Source of the DNA: Auanema rhodensis
Lineage: Eukaryota > Nematoda > Chromadorea > Rhabditida > Rhabditidae
Length of the DNA: 64,000 nt
Assembly: GCA_964057225.1 (NCBI GenBank)
Contig: OZ059896.1
Coordinates: 22,006,501 to 22,070,500 of the forward strand
Reading direction: 5' to 3'
Shown here: positions 49,490 to 63,878 of the stretch, one piece after another
How positions within the stretch are numbered: position 1 is the stretch's first letter
How the letters are laid out: each line of letters opens with the position of its first letter
Notes under the pieces: generated by a model
Seen by the model: the letters and a program-made list of their open reading frames with translations, nothing else
Told to the model about the DNA's origin: nothing
The model's database searches: none
Program-made: the position numbers and the translations under genes

Positions 49490-50880
49490 TCCTCGATTTT
49501 CACCCTGAAGAATTAATTTTTTCGTCGAATAACATTGTCCATCGTCTTTGCTTTGAAAAAAGGAATCTAAAAACATCTACTTTTTGCTAAATTATTCTGA
49601 AATTTTTTGAAAACATTTTTGTCAAAATGTTTTTGGAAGCAATGTTGATTGTACATGGAAACTCAACATACACTAATGCATCATTTTTCAAACGATCATA
49701 ACTAATTTTTGTATTAAGCGTTTCTCAATGTAGTATAGTGCATTCGATGCGGATTTTTAAGCTGCGTCGATCTGTGTTATCAGATTTGCGCTAGCTTAAA
49801 AATGCACCGAGATATCAACTGATATAAGTTCACACTTATATCCTCGATTTTCACCCTGAAGAATTAATTTTTTCGTCGAATAACATTGTCCATCGTCTTT
49901 GCTTTGAAAAAAGGAATCTAAAAACATCTACTTTTTGCTAAATTATTCTGAAATTTTTTGAAAACATTTTTGTCAAAATGTTTTTGGAAGCAATGTTGTT
50001 TGTACATGGAAACTCAACATACACTAATGCATCATTTTTCAAACGATCATAACTAATTTTTGTATTAAGCGTTTCTCAATGTAGTATAGTGCATTTGATG
50101 CGGATTTTTAAGCTGCGTCGATCTGTGTTATCAGATTTGCGCTAGCTTAAAAATGCACCGAGATATCAACTGATATAAGTTCACACTTATATCCTCGATT
50201 TTCACCCTGAAGAATTAATTTTTTCGTTGAATAACATTGTCCATCGTTTTTGCCTTGAAAAAAGAAATCTAAAAACATCTACTTTTTGCTAAATTATTCT
50301 GAAATTTTTCGAAAAAAGTTTTGTCAAAATGTTTTTGGAAGCAATGTTGATTGTACATGGAAACTCAACATACACTAATGCATCATTTTTCAAACGATCA
50401 TAACTAATTTTTGTATTAAGCGTTTCTCAATGTAGTATAGTGTATTCGATGCGGATTTTTAAGCTGCGTCGATCTGTGTTATCAGATTTGCGCTAGCTTA
50501 AAAATGCACCGAGATATCAACTGATATAAGTTCACACTTATATCCTCGATTTTCACCCTGAAGAATTAATTTTTTCGTCGAATAACATTGTCCATCGTCT
50601 TTGCTTTGAAAAAAGGAATCTAAAAACATCTACTTTTTGCTAAATTATTTTGAAATTTTTCGAAAAAATTTTTGTCAAAATGTTTTTGGAAGCAATGTTG
50701 AGTGTACATGGAAACTCAACATACACTAATGCATCATGTTTCAAACGATCATAACTAATTTTTGTATTAAGCGTTTCTCAATGTAGTATAGTGCATTCGA
50801 TGCGGATTTTTAAGCTGCGTCGATCTGTGTTATCAGATTTGCGCTAGCTTAAAAATGCACCGAGATATCAACTGATATAT

Positions 50881-53800
50881 GTTCACACTTATATCCTCGA
50901 TTTTCACCCTGAAGAATTAATTTTTCGTTGAATAACATTGTCCATCGTCTTTGCCTTAAAAAAAGGAGTCTAAAAACATCTACTTTTTGTTAAATTATTC
51001 TGAAATTTTTTGAAAACATTTTTGTCAAAATGTTTTTGGAAGCAATGTTGATTGTACATGGAAACTCAACATACACTAATGCATCATTTTTCAAACGATC
51101 ATAACTAATTTTTGTATCAAGCGTTTCTCAATGTAGTATAGTGCATTCGATGCGGATTTTTAAGCTGCGTCGATCTGTGTTATCAGATTTGCGCTAGCTT
51201 AAAAATGCACCGAGATATCAACTGATATAAGTTCACACTTATATCCTCGATTTTCACCCTGAAGAATTGATTTTTTCGTTGAATAACATTGTCCATCGTT
51301 TTTGCCTTGAAAAAAGAAATCTAAAAACATCTACTTTTTGCTAAATTATTCTGAAATTTTTCGAAAAAAGTTTTGTCAAAATGTTTTTGGAAGCAATGTT
51401 GATTGTACATGGAAACTCAACATACACTAATGCATCATTTTTCAAACGATCATAACTAATTTTTGTATTAAGCGTTTCTCAATGTAGTATAGTGCATTCG
51501 ATGCGGATTTTTAAGCTGCGTCGATCTGTGTTATCAGATTTGCGCTAGCTTAAAAATGCACCGAGATATCAACTGATATAAGTTCACACTTATATCCTCG
51601 ATTTTCACCCTGAAGAATTAATTTTTTCGTTGAATAACATTGTCCATCGTCTTTGCCTTAAAAAAAGGAGTCTAAAAACATCTACTTTTTGTTAAATTAT
51701 TCTGAAATTTTTTGAAAACATTTTTGTCAAAATGTTTTTGGAAGCAATGTTGATTGTACATGGAAACTCAACATACACTAATGCATCATTTTTCAAACGA
51801 TCATAACTAATTTTTGTATTAAGCGTTTCTCAGTGTAGTATAGTGCATTCGATGCGGATTTTTAAGCTGCGTCGATCTGTGTTATCAGATTTGCGCTAGC
51901 TTAAAAATGCACCGAGATATCAACTGATATAAGTTCACACTTATATCCTCGATTTTCACCCTGAAGAATTAATTTTTTCGTTGAATAACATTGTCCATCG
52001 TCTTTGCCTTAAAAAAAGGAATCTAAAAACATCTACTTTTTGCTAAATTATTCTGAAATTTTTTGAAAACATTTTTGTCAAAATGTTTTTGGAAGCAATG
52101 TTGTTTGTACATGGAAACTCAACATACACTAATGCATCATTTTTCAAACGATCATAACTAATTTTTGTATTAAGCGTTTCTCAATGTAGTATAGTGCATT
52201 TGATGCGGATTTTTAAGCTGCGTCGATCTGTGTTATCAGATTTGCGCTAGCTTAAAAATGCACCGAGATATCAACTGATATAAGTTCACACTTATATCCT
52301 CGATTTTCACCCTGAAGAATTAATTTTTTCGTTGAATAACATTGTCCATCGTTTTTGCCTTGAAAAAAGAAATCTAAAAACATCTACTTTTTGCTAAATT
52401 ATTCTGAAATTTTTTGAAAACATTTTTGTCAAAATGTTTTTGGAAGCAATGTTGAGTGTACATGGAAACTCAACATACACTAATGCATCATTTTTCAAAC
52501 GATCATAACTAATTTTTGTATTAAGCGTTTCTCAATGTAGTATAGTGTATTCGATGCGGATTTTTAAGCTGCGTCGATCTGTGTTATCAGATTTGCGCTA
52601 GCTTAAAAATGCACCGAGATATCAACTGATATAAGTTCACACTTATATCCTCGATTTTCACCCTGAAGAATTAATTTTTTCGTTGAATAACATTGTCCAT
52701 CGTTTTTGCCTTGAAAAAAGAAATCTAAAAACATCTACTTTTTGCTAAATTATTCTGAAATTTTTCGAAAAAAGTTTTGTCAAAATGTTTTTGGAAGCAA
52801 TGTTGATTGTACATGGAAACTCAACATACACTAATGCATCATTTTTCAAACGATCATAACTAATTTTTGTATTAAGCGTTTCTCAATGTAGTATAGTGTA
52901 TTCGATGCGGATTTTTAAGCTGCGTCGATCTGTGTTATCAGATTTGCGCTAGCTTAAAAATGCACCGAGATATCAACTGATATAAGTTCACACTTATATC
53001 CTCGATTTTCACCCTGAAGAATTAATTTTTTCGTCGAATAACATTGTCCATCGTCTTTGCCTTAAAAAAAGGAGTCTAAAAACATCTACTTTTTGTTAAA
53101 TTATTCTGAAATTTTTTGAAAACATTTTTGTCAAAATGTTTTTGGAAGCAATGTTGATTGTACATGGAAACTCAACATACACTAAGGCATCATTTTTCAA
53201 ACGATCATAACTAATTTTTGTATTAAGCGTTTCTCAATGTAGTATAGTGCATTCGATGCGGATTTTTAAGCTGCGTCGATCTGTGTTATCAGATTTGCGC
53301 TAGCTTAAAAATGCACCGAGATATCAACTGATATAAGTTCACACTTATATCCTCGATTTTCACCCTGAAGAATTGATTTTTTCGTTGAATAACATTGTCC
53401 ATCGTTTTTGCCTTGAAAAAAGAAATCTAAAAACATCTACTTTTTGCTAAATTATTTTGAAATTTTTCGAAAAAATTTTTGTCAAAATGTTTTTGGAAGC
53501 AATGTTGATTGTACATGGAAACTCAACATACACTAATGCATCATTTTTCAAACGATCATAACTAATTTTTGTATTAAGCGTTTCTCAATGTAGTATAGTG
53601 CATTTGATGCGGATTTTTAAGCTGCGTCGATCTGTGTTATCAGATTTGCGCTAGCTTAAAAATGCACCGAGATATCAACTGATATAAGTTCACACTTATA
53701 TCCTCGATTTTCACCCTGAAGAATTAATTTTTTCGTTGAATAACATTGTCCATCGTTTTTGCCTTGAAAAAAGAAATCTAAAAACATCTACTTTTTGCTA

Positions 53801-54306
53801 AATTATTCTGAAATTTTTCGAAAAAAGTTTTGTCAAAATGTTTTTGGAAGCAATGTTGATTGTACATGGAAACTCAACATACACTAATGCATCATTTTTC
53901 AAACGATCATAACTAATTTTTGTATTAAGCGTTTCTCAATGTAGTATAGTGTATTCGATGCGGATTTTTAAGCTGCGTCGATCTGTGTTATCAGATTTGC
54001 GCTAGCTTAAAAATGCACCGAGATATCAACTGATATAAGTTCACACTTATATCCTCGATTTTCACCCTGAAGAATTAATTTTTTCGTCGAATAACATTGT
54101 CCATCGTCTTTGCTTTAAAAAAAGGAATCTAAAAACATCTACTTTTTGCTAAATTATTCTGAAATTTTTTGAAAACATTTTTGTCAAAATGTTTTTGGAA
54201 GCAATGTTGTTTGTACATGGAAACTCAACATACACTAATGCATCATTTTTCAAACGATCATAACTAATTTTTGTATTAAGCGTTTCTCAATGTAGTATAG
54301 TGCATT
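50881..54306. repeat. 5966-bp-spaced duplicated segment, first copy
   Basis: Nine whole monomers and most of a tenth (starts 50894 to 54052) match 56860 to 60018 in order and in private variants, at an offset of 5966 bp (17 monomers minus one base, because each copy contains one 350-bp monomer). Shared markers are the five-T run in AATTAATTTTTCG with GTATCAAGCG, CTCAGTGTAG in the third monomer, a hybrid fifth monomer, and TAAGGCATC in the seventh. The match ends inside the last monomer at GTGCATTCG here against GTGCATTTG in the second copy. Confidence 0.85.
50921..50925. other. One-base deletion (T run of five), 350-bp monomer
   Basis: The W1 monomer starting at 50894 has five T bases in AATTAATTTTTCG where six are usual. 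The same one-base deletion is present in the monomer starting at 56860, which is its duplicate. The sister W1 monomers with GTATCAAGCG at 43523 and 63177 have six T, so the deletion arose after those copies separated and before the 5966-bp-spaced duplication. Confidence 0.9.
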
Positions 54307-56859
54307 CGATGCGGATTTTTGAGCTGCGTCGATCTGTGTTATCAGATTTGCGCTAGCTTAAAAATGCACCGAGATATCAACTGATATAAGTTCACACTTA
54401 TATCCTCGATTTTCACCCTGAAGAATTAATTTTTTCGTCGAATAACATTGTCCATCGTCTTTGCTTTAAAAAAAGAAATCTAAAAACATCTACTTTTTGC
54501 TAAATTATTCTGAAATTTTTCGAAAAAAGTTTTGTCAAAATGTTTTTGGAAGCAATGTTGATTGTACATGGAAACTCAACATACACTAATGCATCATTTT
54601 TCAAACGATCATAACTAATTTTTGTATTAAGCGTTTCTCAATGTAGTATAGTGTATTCGATGCGGATTTTTAAGCTGCGTCGATCTGTGTTATCAGATTT
54701 GCGCTAGCTTAAAAATGCACCGAGATATCAACTGATATAAGTTCACACTTATATCCTCGATTTTCACCCTGAAGAATTAATTTTTTCGTTGAATAACATT
54801 GTCCATCGTTTTTGCCTTGAAAAAAGAAATCTAAAAACATCTACTTTTTGCTAAATTATTCTGAAATTTTTCGAAAAAAGTTTTGTCAAAATGTTTTTGG
54901 AAGCAATGTTGATTGTACATGGAAACTCAACATACACTAATGCATCATTTTTCAAACGATCATAACTAATTTTTGTATTAAGCGTTTCTCAATGTAGTAT
55001 AGTGTATTCGATGCGGATTTTTAAGCTGCGTCGATCTGTGTTATCAGATTTGCGCTAGCTTAAAAATGCACCGAGATATCAACTGATATAAGTTCACACT
55101 TATATCCTCGATTTTCACCCTGAAGAATTAATTTTTTCGTCGAATAACATTGTCCATCGTCTTTGCCTTAAAAAAAGGAGTCTAAAAACATCTACTTTTT
55201 GTTAAATTATTCTGAAATTTTTTGAAAACATTTTTGTCAAAATGTTTTTGGAAGCAATGTTGATTGTACATGGAAACTCAACATACACTAAGGCATCATT
55301 TTTCAAACGATCATAACTAATTTTTGTATTAAGCGTTTCTCAATGTAGTATAGTGCATTCGATGCGGATTTTTAAGCTGCGTCGATCTGTGTTATCAGAT
55401 TTGCGCTAGCTTAAAAATGCACCGAGATATCAACTGATATAAGTTCACACTTATATCCTCGATTTTCACCCTGAAGAATTGATTTTTTCGTTGAATAACA
55501 TTGTCCATCGTTTTTGCCTTGAAAAAAGAAATCTAAAAACATCTACTTTTTGCTAAATTATTTTGAAATTTTTCGAAAAAATTTTTGTCAAAATGTTTTT
55601 GGAAGCAATGTTGATTGTACATGGAAACTCAACATACACTAATGCATCATTTTTCAAACGATCATAACTAATTTTTGTATTAAGCGTTTCTCAATGTAGT
55701 ATAGTGCATTTGATGCGGATTTTTAAGCTGCGTCGATCTGTGTTATCAGATTTGCGCTAGCTTAAAAATGCACCGAGATATCAACTGATATAAGTTCACA
55801 CTTATATCCTCGATTTTCACCCTGAAGAATTAATTTTTTCGTTGAATAACATTGTCCATCGTTTTTGCCTTGAAAAAAGAAATCTAAAAACATCTACTTT
55901 TTGCTAAATTATTCTGAAATTTTTCGAAAAAAGTTTTGTCAAAATGTTTTTGGAAGCAATGTTGATTGTACATGGAAACTCAACATACACTAATGCATCA
56001 TTTTTCAAACGATCATAACTAATTTTTGTATTAAGCGTTTCTCAATGTAGTATAGTGTATTCGATGCGGATTTTTAAGCTGCGTCGATCTGTGTTATCAG
56101 ATTTGCGCTAGCTTAAAAATGCACCGAGATATCAACTGATATAAGTTCACACTTATATCCTCGATTTTCACCCTGAAGAATTAATTTTTTCGTCGAATAA
56201 CATTGTCCATCGTCTTTGCTTTAAAAAAAGGAATCTAAAAACATCTACTTTTTGCTAAATTATTCTGAAATTTTTTGAAAACATTTTTGTCAAAATGTTT
56301 TTGGAAGCAATGTTGTTTGTACATGGAAACTCAACATACACTAATGCATCATTTTTCAAACGATCATAACTAATTTTTGTATTAAGCGTTTCTCAATGTA
56401 GTATAGTGCATTCGATGCGGATTTTTGAGCTGCGTCGATCTGTGTTATCAGATTTGCGCTAGCTTAAAAATGCACCGAGATATCAACTGATATAAGTTCA
56501 CACTTATATCCTCGATTTTCACCCTGAAGAATTAATTTTTTCGTCGAATAACATTGTCCATCGTCTTTGCTTTAAAAAAAGAAATCTAAAAACATCTACT
56601 TTTTGCTAAATTATTCTGAAATTTTTCGAAAAAAGTTTTGTCAAAATGTTTTTGGAAGCAATGTTGATTGTACATGGAAACTCAACATACACTAATGCAT
56701 CATTTTTCAAACGATCATAACTAATTTTTGTATTAAGCGTTTCTCAATGTAGTATAGTGTATTCGATGCGGATTTTTAAGCTGCGTCGATCTGTGTTATC
56801 AGATTTGCGCTAGCTTAAAAATGCACCGAGATATCAACTGATATAAGTTCACACTTATA
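52999..56859. repeat. Six-monomer higher-order repeat in domain III
   Basis: The order W1 with TAAGGCATC, W8, W4, W6 with TTTTTGAGCTG, a W4 variant with TCGTCG and GCTTTAAAAAAAGAAATC, and W4 occupies 52999-55104. The first five of these repeat at 55105-56859, giving a period of 2106 bp. Shared private bases include G in TAAGGCATC and G in TTTTTGAGCTG. A third, partial occurrence (W1 with TAAGGCATC, W8, W4) starts at 58965, and W1-W8 recurs at 61773. Confidence 0.85.
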
Positions 56860-59800
56860 TCCTCGATTTTCACCCTGAAGAATTAATTTTTCGTTGAATA
56901 ACATTGTCCATCGTCTTTGCCTTAAAAAAAGGAGTCTAAAAACATCTACTTTTTGTTAAATTATTCTGAAATTTTTTGAAAACATTTTTGTCAAAATGTT
57001 TTTGGAAGCAATGTTGATTGTACATGGAAACTCAACATACACTAATGCATCATTTTTCAAACGATCATAACTAATTTTTGTATCAAGCGTTTCTCAATGT
57101 AGTATAGTGCATTCGATGCGGATTTTTAAGCTGCGTCGATCTGTGTTATCAGATTTGCGCTAGCTTAAAAATGCACCGAGATATCAACTGATATAAGTTC
57201 ACACTTATATCCTCGATTTTCACCCTGAAGAATTGATTTTTTCGTTGAATAACATTGTCCATCGTTTTTGCCTTGAAAAAAGAAATCTAAAAACATCTAC
57301 TTTTTGCTAAATTATTCTAAAATTTTTCGAAAAAAGTTTTGTCAAAATGTTTTTGGAAGCAATGTTGATTGTACATGGAAACTCAACATACACTAATGCA
57401 TCATTTTTCAAACGATCATAACTAATTTTTGTATTAAGCGTTTCTCAATGTAGTATAGTGCATTCGATGCGGATTTTTAAGCTGCGTCGATCTGTGTTAT
57501 CAGATTTGCGCTAGCTTAAAAATGCACCGAGATATCAACTGATATAAGTTCACACTTATATCCTCGATTTTCACCCTGAAGAATTAATTTTTTCGTTGAA
57601 TAACACTGTCCATCGTCTTTGCCTTAAAAAAAGGAGTCTAAAAACATCTACTTTTTGTTAAATTATTCTGAAATTTTTTGAAAACATTTTTGTCAAAATG
57701 TTTTTGGAAGCAATGTTGATTGTACATGGAAACTCAACATACACTAATGCATCATTTTTCAAACGATCATAACTAATTTTTGTATTAAGCGTTTCTCAGT
57801 GTAGTATAGTGCATTCGATGCGGATTTTTAAGCTGCGTCGATCTGTGTTATCAGATTTGCGCTAGCTTAAAAATGCACCGAGATATCAACTGATATAAGT
57901 TCACACTTATATCCTCGATTTTCACCCTGAAGAATTAATTTTTTCGTTGAATAACATTGTCCATCGTCTTTGCCTTAAAAAAAGGAATCTAAAAACATCT
58001 ACTTTTTGCTAAATTATTCTGAAATTTTTTGAAAACATTTTTGTCAAAATGTTTTTGGAAGCAATGTTGTTTGTACATGGAAACTCAACATACACTAATG
58101 CATCATTTTTCAAACGATCATAACTAATTTTTGTATTAAGCGTTTCTCAATGTAGTATAGTGCATTTGATGCGGATTTTTAAGCTGCGTCGATCTGTGTT
58201 ATCAGATTTGCGCTAGCTTAAAAATGCACCGAGATATCAACTGATATAAGTTCACACTTATATCCTCGATTTTCACCCTGAAGAATTAATTTTTTCGTTG
58301 AATAACATTGTCCATCGTTTTTGCCTTGAAAAAAGAAATCTAAAAACATCTACTTTTTGCTAAATTATTCTGAAATTTTTTGAAAACATTTTTGTCAAAA
58401 TGTTTTTGGAAGCAATGTTGAGTGTACATGGAAACTCAACATACACTAATGCATCATTTTTCAAACGATCATAACTAATTTTTGTATTAAGCGTTTCTCA
58501 ATGTAGTATAGTGTATTCGATGCGGATTTTTAAGCTGCGTCGATCTGTGTTATCAGATTTGCGCTAGCTTAAAAATGCACCGAGATATCAACTGATATAA
58601 GTTCACACTTATATCCTCGATTTTCACCCTGAAGAATTAATTTTTTCGTTGAATAACATTGTCCATCGTTTTTGCCTTGAAAAAAGAAATCTAAAAACAT
58701 CTACTTTTTGCTAAATTATTCTGAAATTTTTCGAAAAAAGTTTTGTCAAAATGTTTTTGGAAGCAATGTTGATTGTACATGGAAACTCAACATACACTAA
58801 TGCATCATTTTTCAAACGATCATAACTAATTTTTGTATTAAGCGTTTCTCAATGTAGTATAGTGTATTCGATGCGGATTTTTAAGCTGCGTCGATCTGTG
58901 TTATCAGATTTGCGCTAGCTTAAAAATGCACCGAGATATCAACTGATATAAGTTCACACTTATATCCTCGATTTTCACCCTGAAGAATTAATTTTTTCGT
59001 CGAATAACATTGTCCATCGTCTTTGCCTTAAAAAAAGGAGTCTAAAAACATCTACTTTTTGTTAAATTATTCTGAAATTTTTTGAAAACATTTTTGTCAA
59101 AATGTTTTTGGAAGCAATGTTGATTGTACATGGAAACTCAACATACACTAAGGCATCATTTTTCAAACGATCATAACTAATTTTTGTATTAAGCGTTTCT
59201 CAATGTAGTATAGTGCATTCGATGCGGATTTTTAAGCTGCGTCGATCTGTGTTATCAGATTTGCGCTAGCTTAAAAATGCACCGAGATATCAACTGATAT
59301 AAGTTCACACTTATATCCTCGATTTTCACCCTGAAGAATTGATTTTTTCGTTGAATAACATTGTCCATCGTTTTTGCCTTGAAAAAAGAAATCTAAAAAC
59401 ATCTACTTTTTGCTAAATTATTTTGAAATTTTTCGAAAAAATTTTTGTCAAAATGTTTTTGGAAGCAATGTTGATTGTACATGGAAACTCAACATACACT
59501 AATGCATCATTTTTCAAACGATCATAACTAATTTTTGTATTAAGCGTTTCTCAATGTAGTATAGTGCATTTGATGCGGATTTTTAAGCTGCGTCGATCTG
59601 TGTTATCAGATTTGCGCTAGCTTAAAAATGCACCGAGATATCAACTGATATAAGTTCACACTTATATCCTCGATTTTCACCCTGAAGAATTAATTTTTTC
59701 GTTGAATAACATTGTCCATCGTTTTTGCCTTGAAAAAAGAAATCTAAAAACATCTACTTTTTGCTAAATTATTCTGAAATTTTTCGAAAAAAGTTTTGTC

Positions 59801-60272
59801 AAAATGTTTTTGGAAGCAATGTTGATTGTACATGGAAACTCAACATACACTAATGCATCATTTTTCAAACGATCATAACTAATTTTTGTATTAAGCGTTT
59901 CTCAATGTAGTATAGTGTATTCGATGCGGATTTTTAAGCTGCGTCGATCTGTGTTATCAGATTTGCGCTAGCTTAAAAATGCACCGAGATATCAACTGAT
60001 ATAAGTTCACACTTATATCCTCGATTTTCACCCTGAAGAATTAATTTTTTCGTCGAATAACATTGTCCATCGTCTTTGCTTTAAAAAAAGGAATCTAAAA
60101 ACATCTACTTTTTGCTAAATTATTCTGAAATTTTTTGAAAACATTTTTGTCAAAATGTTTTTGGAAGCAATGTTGTTTGTACATGGAAACTCAACATACA
60201 CTAATGCATCATTTTTCAAACGATCATAACTAATTTTTGTATTAAGCGTTTCTCAATGTAGTATAGTGCATT
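56847..60272. repeat. 5966-bp-spaced duplicated segment, second copy
   Basis: This is the second copy of the segment at 50881-54306. Two substitutions relative to the first copy were noticed: ATTCTAAAAT in the 57210 monomer against ATTCTGAAAT in the 51244 monomer, and AACACTGTCC in the 57561 monomer against AACATTGTCC in the 51595 monomer. Two noticed differences in about 3.4 kb point to a young duplication. These differences also argue against simple assembly duplication, since a collapsed or copied contig would be identical. Confidence 0.85.
56887..56891. other. One-base deletion (T run of five), duplicate of 50921
   Basis: The monomer starting at 56860 is 350 bp because it has five T bases in AATTAATTTTTCG. 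It is the duplicated partner of the deletion at 50921-50925 and serves as a marker of that duplication. Confidence 0.9.
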
Positions 60273-63200
60273 TGATGCGGATTTTTAAGCTGCGTCGATC
60301 TGTGTTATCAGATTTGCGCTAGCTTAAAAATGCACCGAGATATCAACTGATATAAGTTCACACTTATATCCTCGATTTTCACCCTGAAGAATTAATTTTT
60401 TCGTTGAATAACATTGTCCATCGTTTTTGCCTTGAAAAAAGAAATCTAAAAACATCTACTTTTTGCTAAATTATTCTGAAATTTTTCGAAAAAAGTTTTG
60501 TCAAAATGTTTTTGGAAGCAATGTTGATTGTACATGGAAACTCAACATACACTAATGCATCATTTTTCAAACGATCATAACTAATTTTTGTATTAAGCGT
60601 TTCTCAATGTAGTATAGTGCATTCGATGCGGATTTTTAAGCTGCGTCGATCTGTGTTATCAGATTTGCGCTAGCTTAAAAATGCACCGAGATATCAACTG
60701 ATATAAGTTCACACTTATATCCTCGATTTTCACCCTGAAGAATTAATTTTTTCGTCGAATAACATTGTCCATCGTCTTTGCCTTAAAAAAAGGAATCTAA
60801 AAACATCTACTTTTTGCTAAATTATTCTGAAATTTTTTGAAAACATTTTTGTCAAAATGTTTTTGGAAGCAATGTTGTTTGTACATGGAAACTCAACATA
60901 CACTAATGCATCATTTTTCAAACGATCATAACTAATTTTTGTATTAAGCGTTTCTCAATGTAGTATAGTGCATTTGATGCGGATTTTTAAGCTGCGTCGA
61001 TCTGTGTTATCAGATTTGCGCTAGCTTAAAAATGCACCGAGATATCAACTGATATAAGTTCACACTTATATCCTCGATTTTCACCCTGAAGAATTAATTT
61101 TTTCGTTGAATAACATTGTCCATCGTTTTTGCCTTGAAAAAAGAAATCTAAAAACATCTACTTTTTGCTAAATTATTCTGAAATTTTTCGAAAAAAGTTT
61201 TGTCAAAATGTTTTTGGAAGCAATGTTGATTGTACATGGAAACTCAACATACACTAATGCATCATTTTTCAAACGATCATAACTAATTTTTGTATTAAGC
61301 GTTTCTCAATGTAGTATAGTGTATTCGATGCGGATTTTTAAGCTGCGTCGATCTGTGTTATCAGATTTGCGCTAGCTTAAAAATGCACCGAGATATCAAC
61401 TGATATAAGTTCACACTTATATCCTCGATTTTCACCCTGAAGAATTAATTTTTTCGTCGAATAACATTGTCCATCGTCTTTGCTTTGAAAAAAGGAATCT
61501 AAAAACATCTACTTTTTGCTAAATTATTTTGAAATTTTTCGAAAAAATTTTTGTCAAAATGTTTTTGGAAGCAATGTTGAGTGTACATGGAAACTCAACA
61601 TACACTAATGCATCATGTTTCAAACGATCATAACTAATTTTTGTATTAAGCGTTTCTCAATGTAGTATAGTGCATTCGATGCGGATTTTTAAGCTGCGTC
61701 GATCTGTGTTATCAGATTTGCGCTAGCTTAAAAATGCACCGAGATATCAACTGATATATGTTCACACTTATATCCTCGATTTTCACCCTGAAGAATTAAT
61801 TTTTTCGTTGAATAACATTGTCCATCGTCTTTGCCTTAAAAAAAGGAGTCTAAAAACATCTACTTTTTGTTAAATTATTCTGAAATTTTTTGAAAACATT
61901 TTTGTCAAAATGTTTTTGGAAGCAATGTTGATTGTACATGGAAACTCAACATACACTAAGGCATCATTTTTCAAACGATCATAACTAATTTTTGTATTAA
62001 GCGTTTCTCAATGTAGTATAGTGCATTCGATGCGGATTTTTAAGCTGCGTCGATCTGTGTTATCAGATTTGCGCTAGCTTAAAAATGCACCGAGATATCA
62101 ACTGATATAAGTTCACACTTATATCCTCGATTTTCACCCTGAAGAATTGATTTTTTCGTTGAATAACATTGTCCATCGTTTTTGCCTTGAAAAAAGAAAT
62201 CTAAAAACATCTACTTTTTGCTAAATTATTTTGAAATTTTTCGAAAAAATTTTTGTCAAAATGTTTTTGGAAGCAATGTTGATTGTACATGGAAACTCAA
62301 CATACACTAATGCATCATTTTTCAAACGATCATAACTAATTTTTGTATTAAGCGTTTCTCAATGTAGTATAGTGCATTTGATGCGGATTTTTAAGCTGCG
62401 TCGATCTGTGTTATCAGATTTGCGCTAGCTTAAAAATGCACCGAGATATCAACTGATATAAGTTCACACTTGTATCCTCGATTTTCACCCTGAAGAATTA
62501 ATTTTTTCGTTGAATAACATTGTCCATCGTTTTTGCCTTGAAAAAAGAAATCTAAAAACATCTACTTTTTGCTAAATTATTCTGAAATTTTTCGAAAAAA
62601 GTTTTGTCAAAATGTTTTTGGAAGCAATGTTGATTGTACATGGAAACTCAACATACACTAATGCATCATTTTTCAAACGATCATAACTAATTTTTGTATT
62701 AAGCGTTTCTCAATGTAGTATAGTGCATTCGATGCGGATTTTTAAGCTGCGTCGATCTGTGTTATCAGATTTGCGCTAGCTTAAAAATGCACCGAGATAT
62801 CAACTGATATAAGTTCACACTTATATCCTCGATTTTCACCCTGAAGAATTAATTTTTTCGTCGAATAACATTGTCCATCGTCTTTGCTTTGAAAAAAGGA
62901 ATCTAAAAACATCTACTTTTTGCTAAATTATTTTGAAATTTTTCGAAAAAATTTTTGTCAAAATGTTTTTGGAAGCAATGTTGAGTGTACATGGAAACTC
63001 AACATACACTAATGCATCATGTTTCAAACGATCATAACTAATTTTTGTATTAAGCGTTTCTCAATGTAGTATAGTGCATTCGATGCGGATTTTTAAGCTG
63101 CGTCGATCTGTGTTATCCGATTTGCGCTAGCTTAAAAATGCACCGAGATATCAACTGATATATGTTCACACTTATATCCTCGATTTTCACCCTGAAGAAT

Positions 63201-63878
63201 TAATTTTTTCGTTGAATAACATTGTCCATCGTCTTTGCCTTAAAAAAAGGAGTCTAAAAACATCTACTTTTTGTTAAATTATTCTGAAATTTTTTGAAAA
63301 CATTTTTGTCAAAATGTTTTTGGAAGCAATGTTGATTGTACATGGAAACTCAACATACACTAATGCATCATTTTTCAAACGATCATAACTAATTTTTGTA
63401 TCAAGCGTTTCTCAATGTAGTATAGTGCATTCGATGCGGATTTTTAAGCTGCGTCGATCTGTGTTATCAGATTTGCGCTAGCTTAAAAATGCACCGAGAT
63501 ATCAACTGATATAAGTTCACACTTATATCCTCGATTTTCACCCTGAAGAATTAATTTTTTCGTTGAATAACATTGTCCATCGTCTTTGCCTTAAAAAAAG
63601 GAGTCTAAAAACATCTACTTTTTGTTAAATTATTCTGAAAATTTTTGAAAACATTTTTGTCAAAATGTTTTTGGAAGCAATGTTGATTGTACATGGAAAC
63701 TCAACATACACTAATGCATCATTTTTCAAACGATCATAACTAATTTTTGTATTAAGCGTTTCTCAGTGTAGTATAGTGCATTCGATGCGGATTTTTAAGC
63801 TGCGTCGATCTGTGTTATCAGATTTGCGCTAGCTTAAAAATGCACCGAGATATCAACTGATATAAGTTCACACTTATA

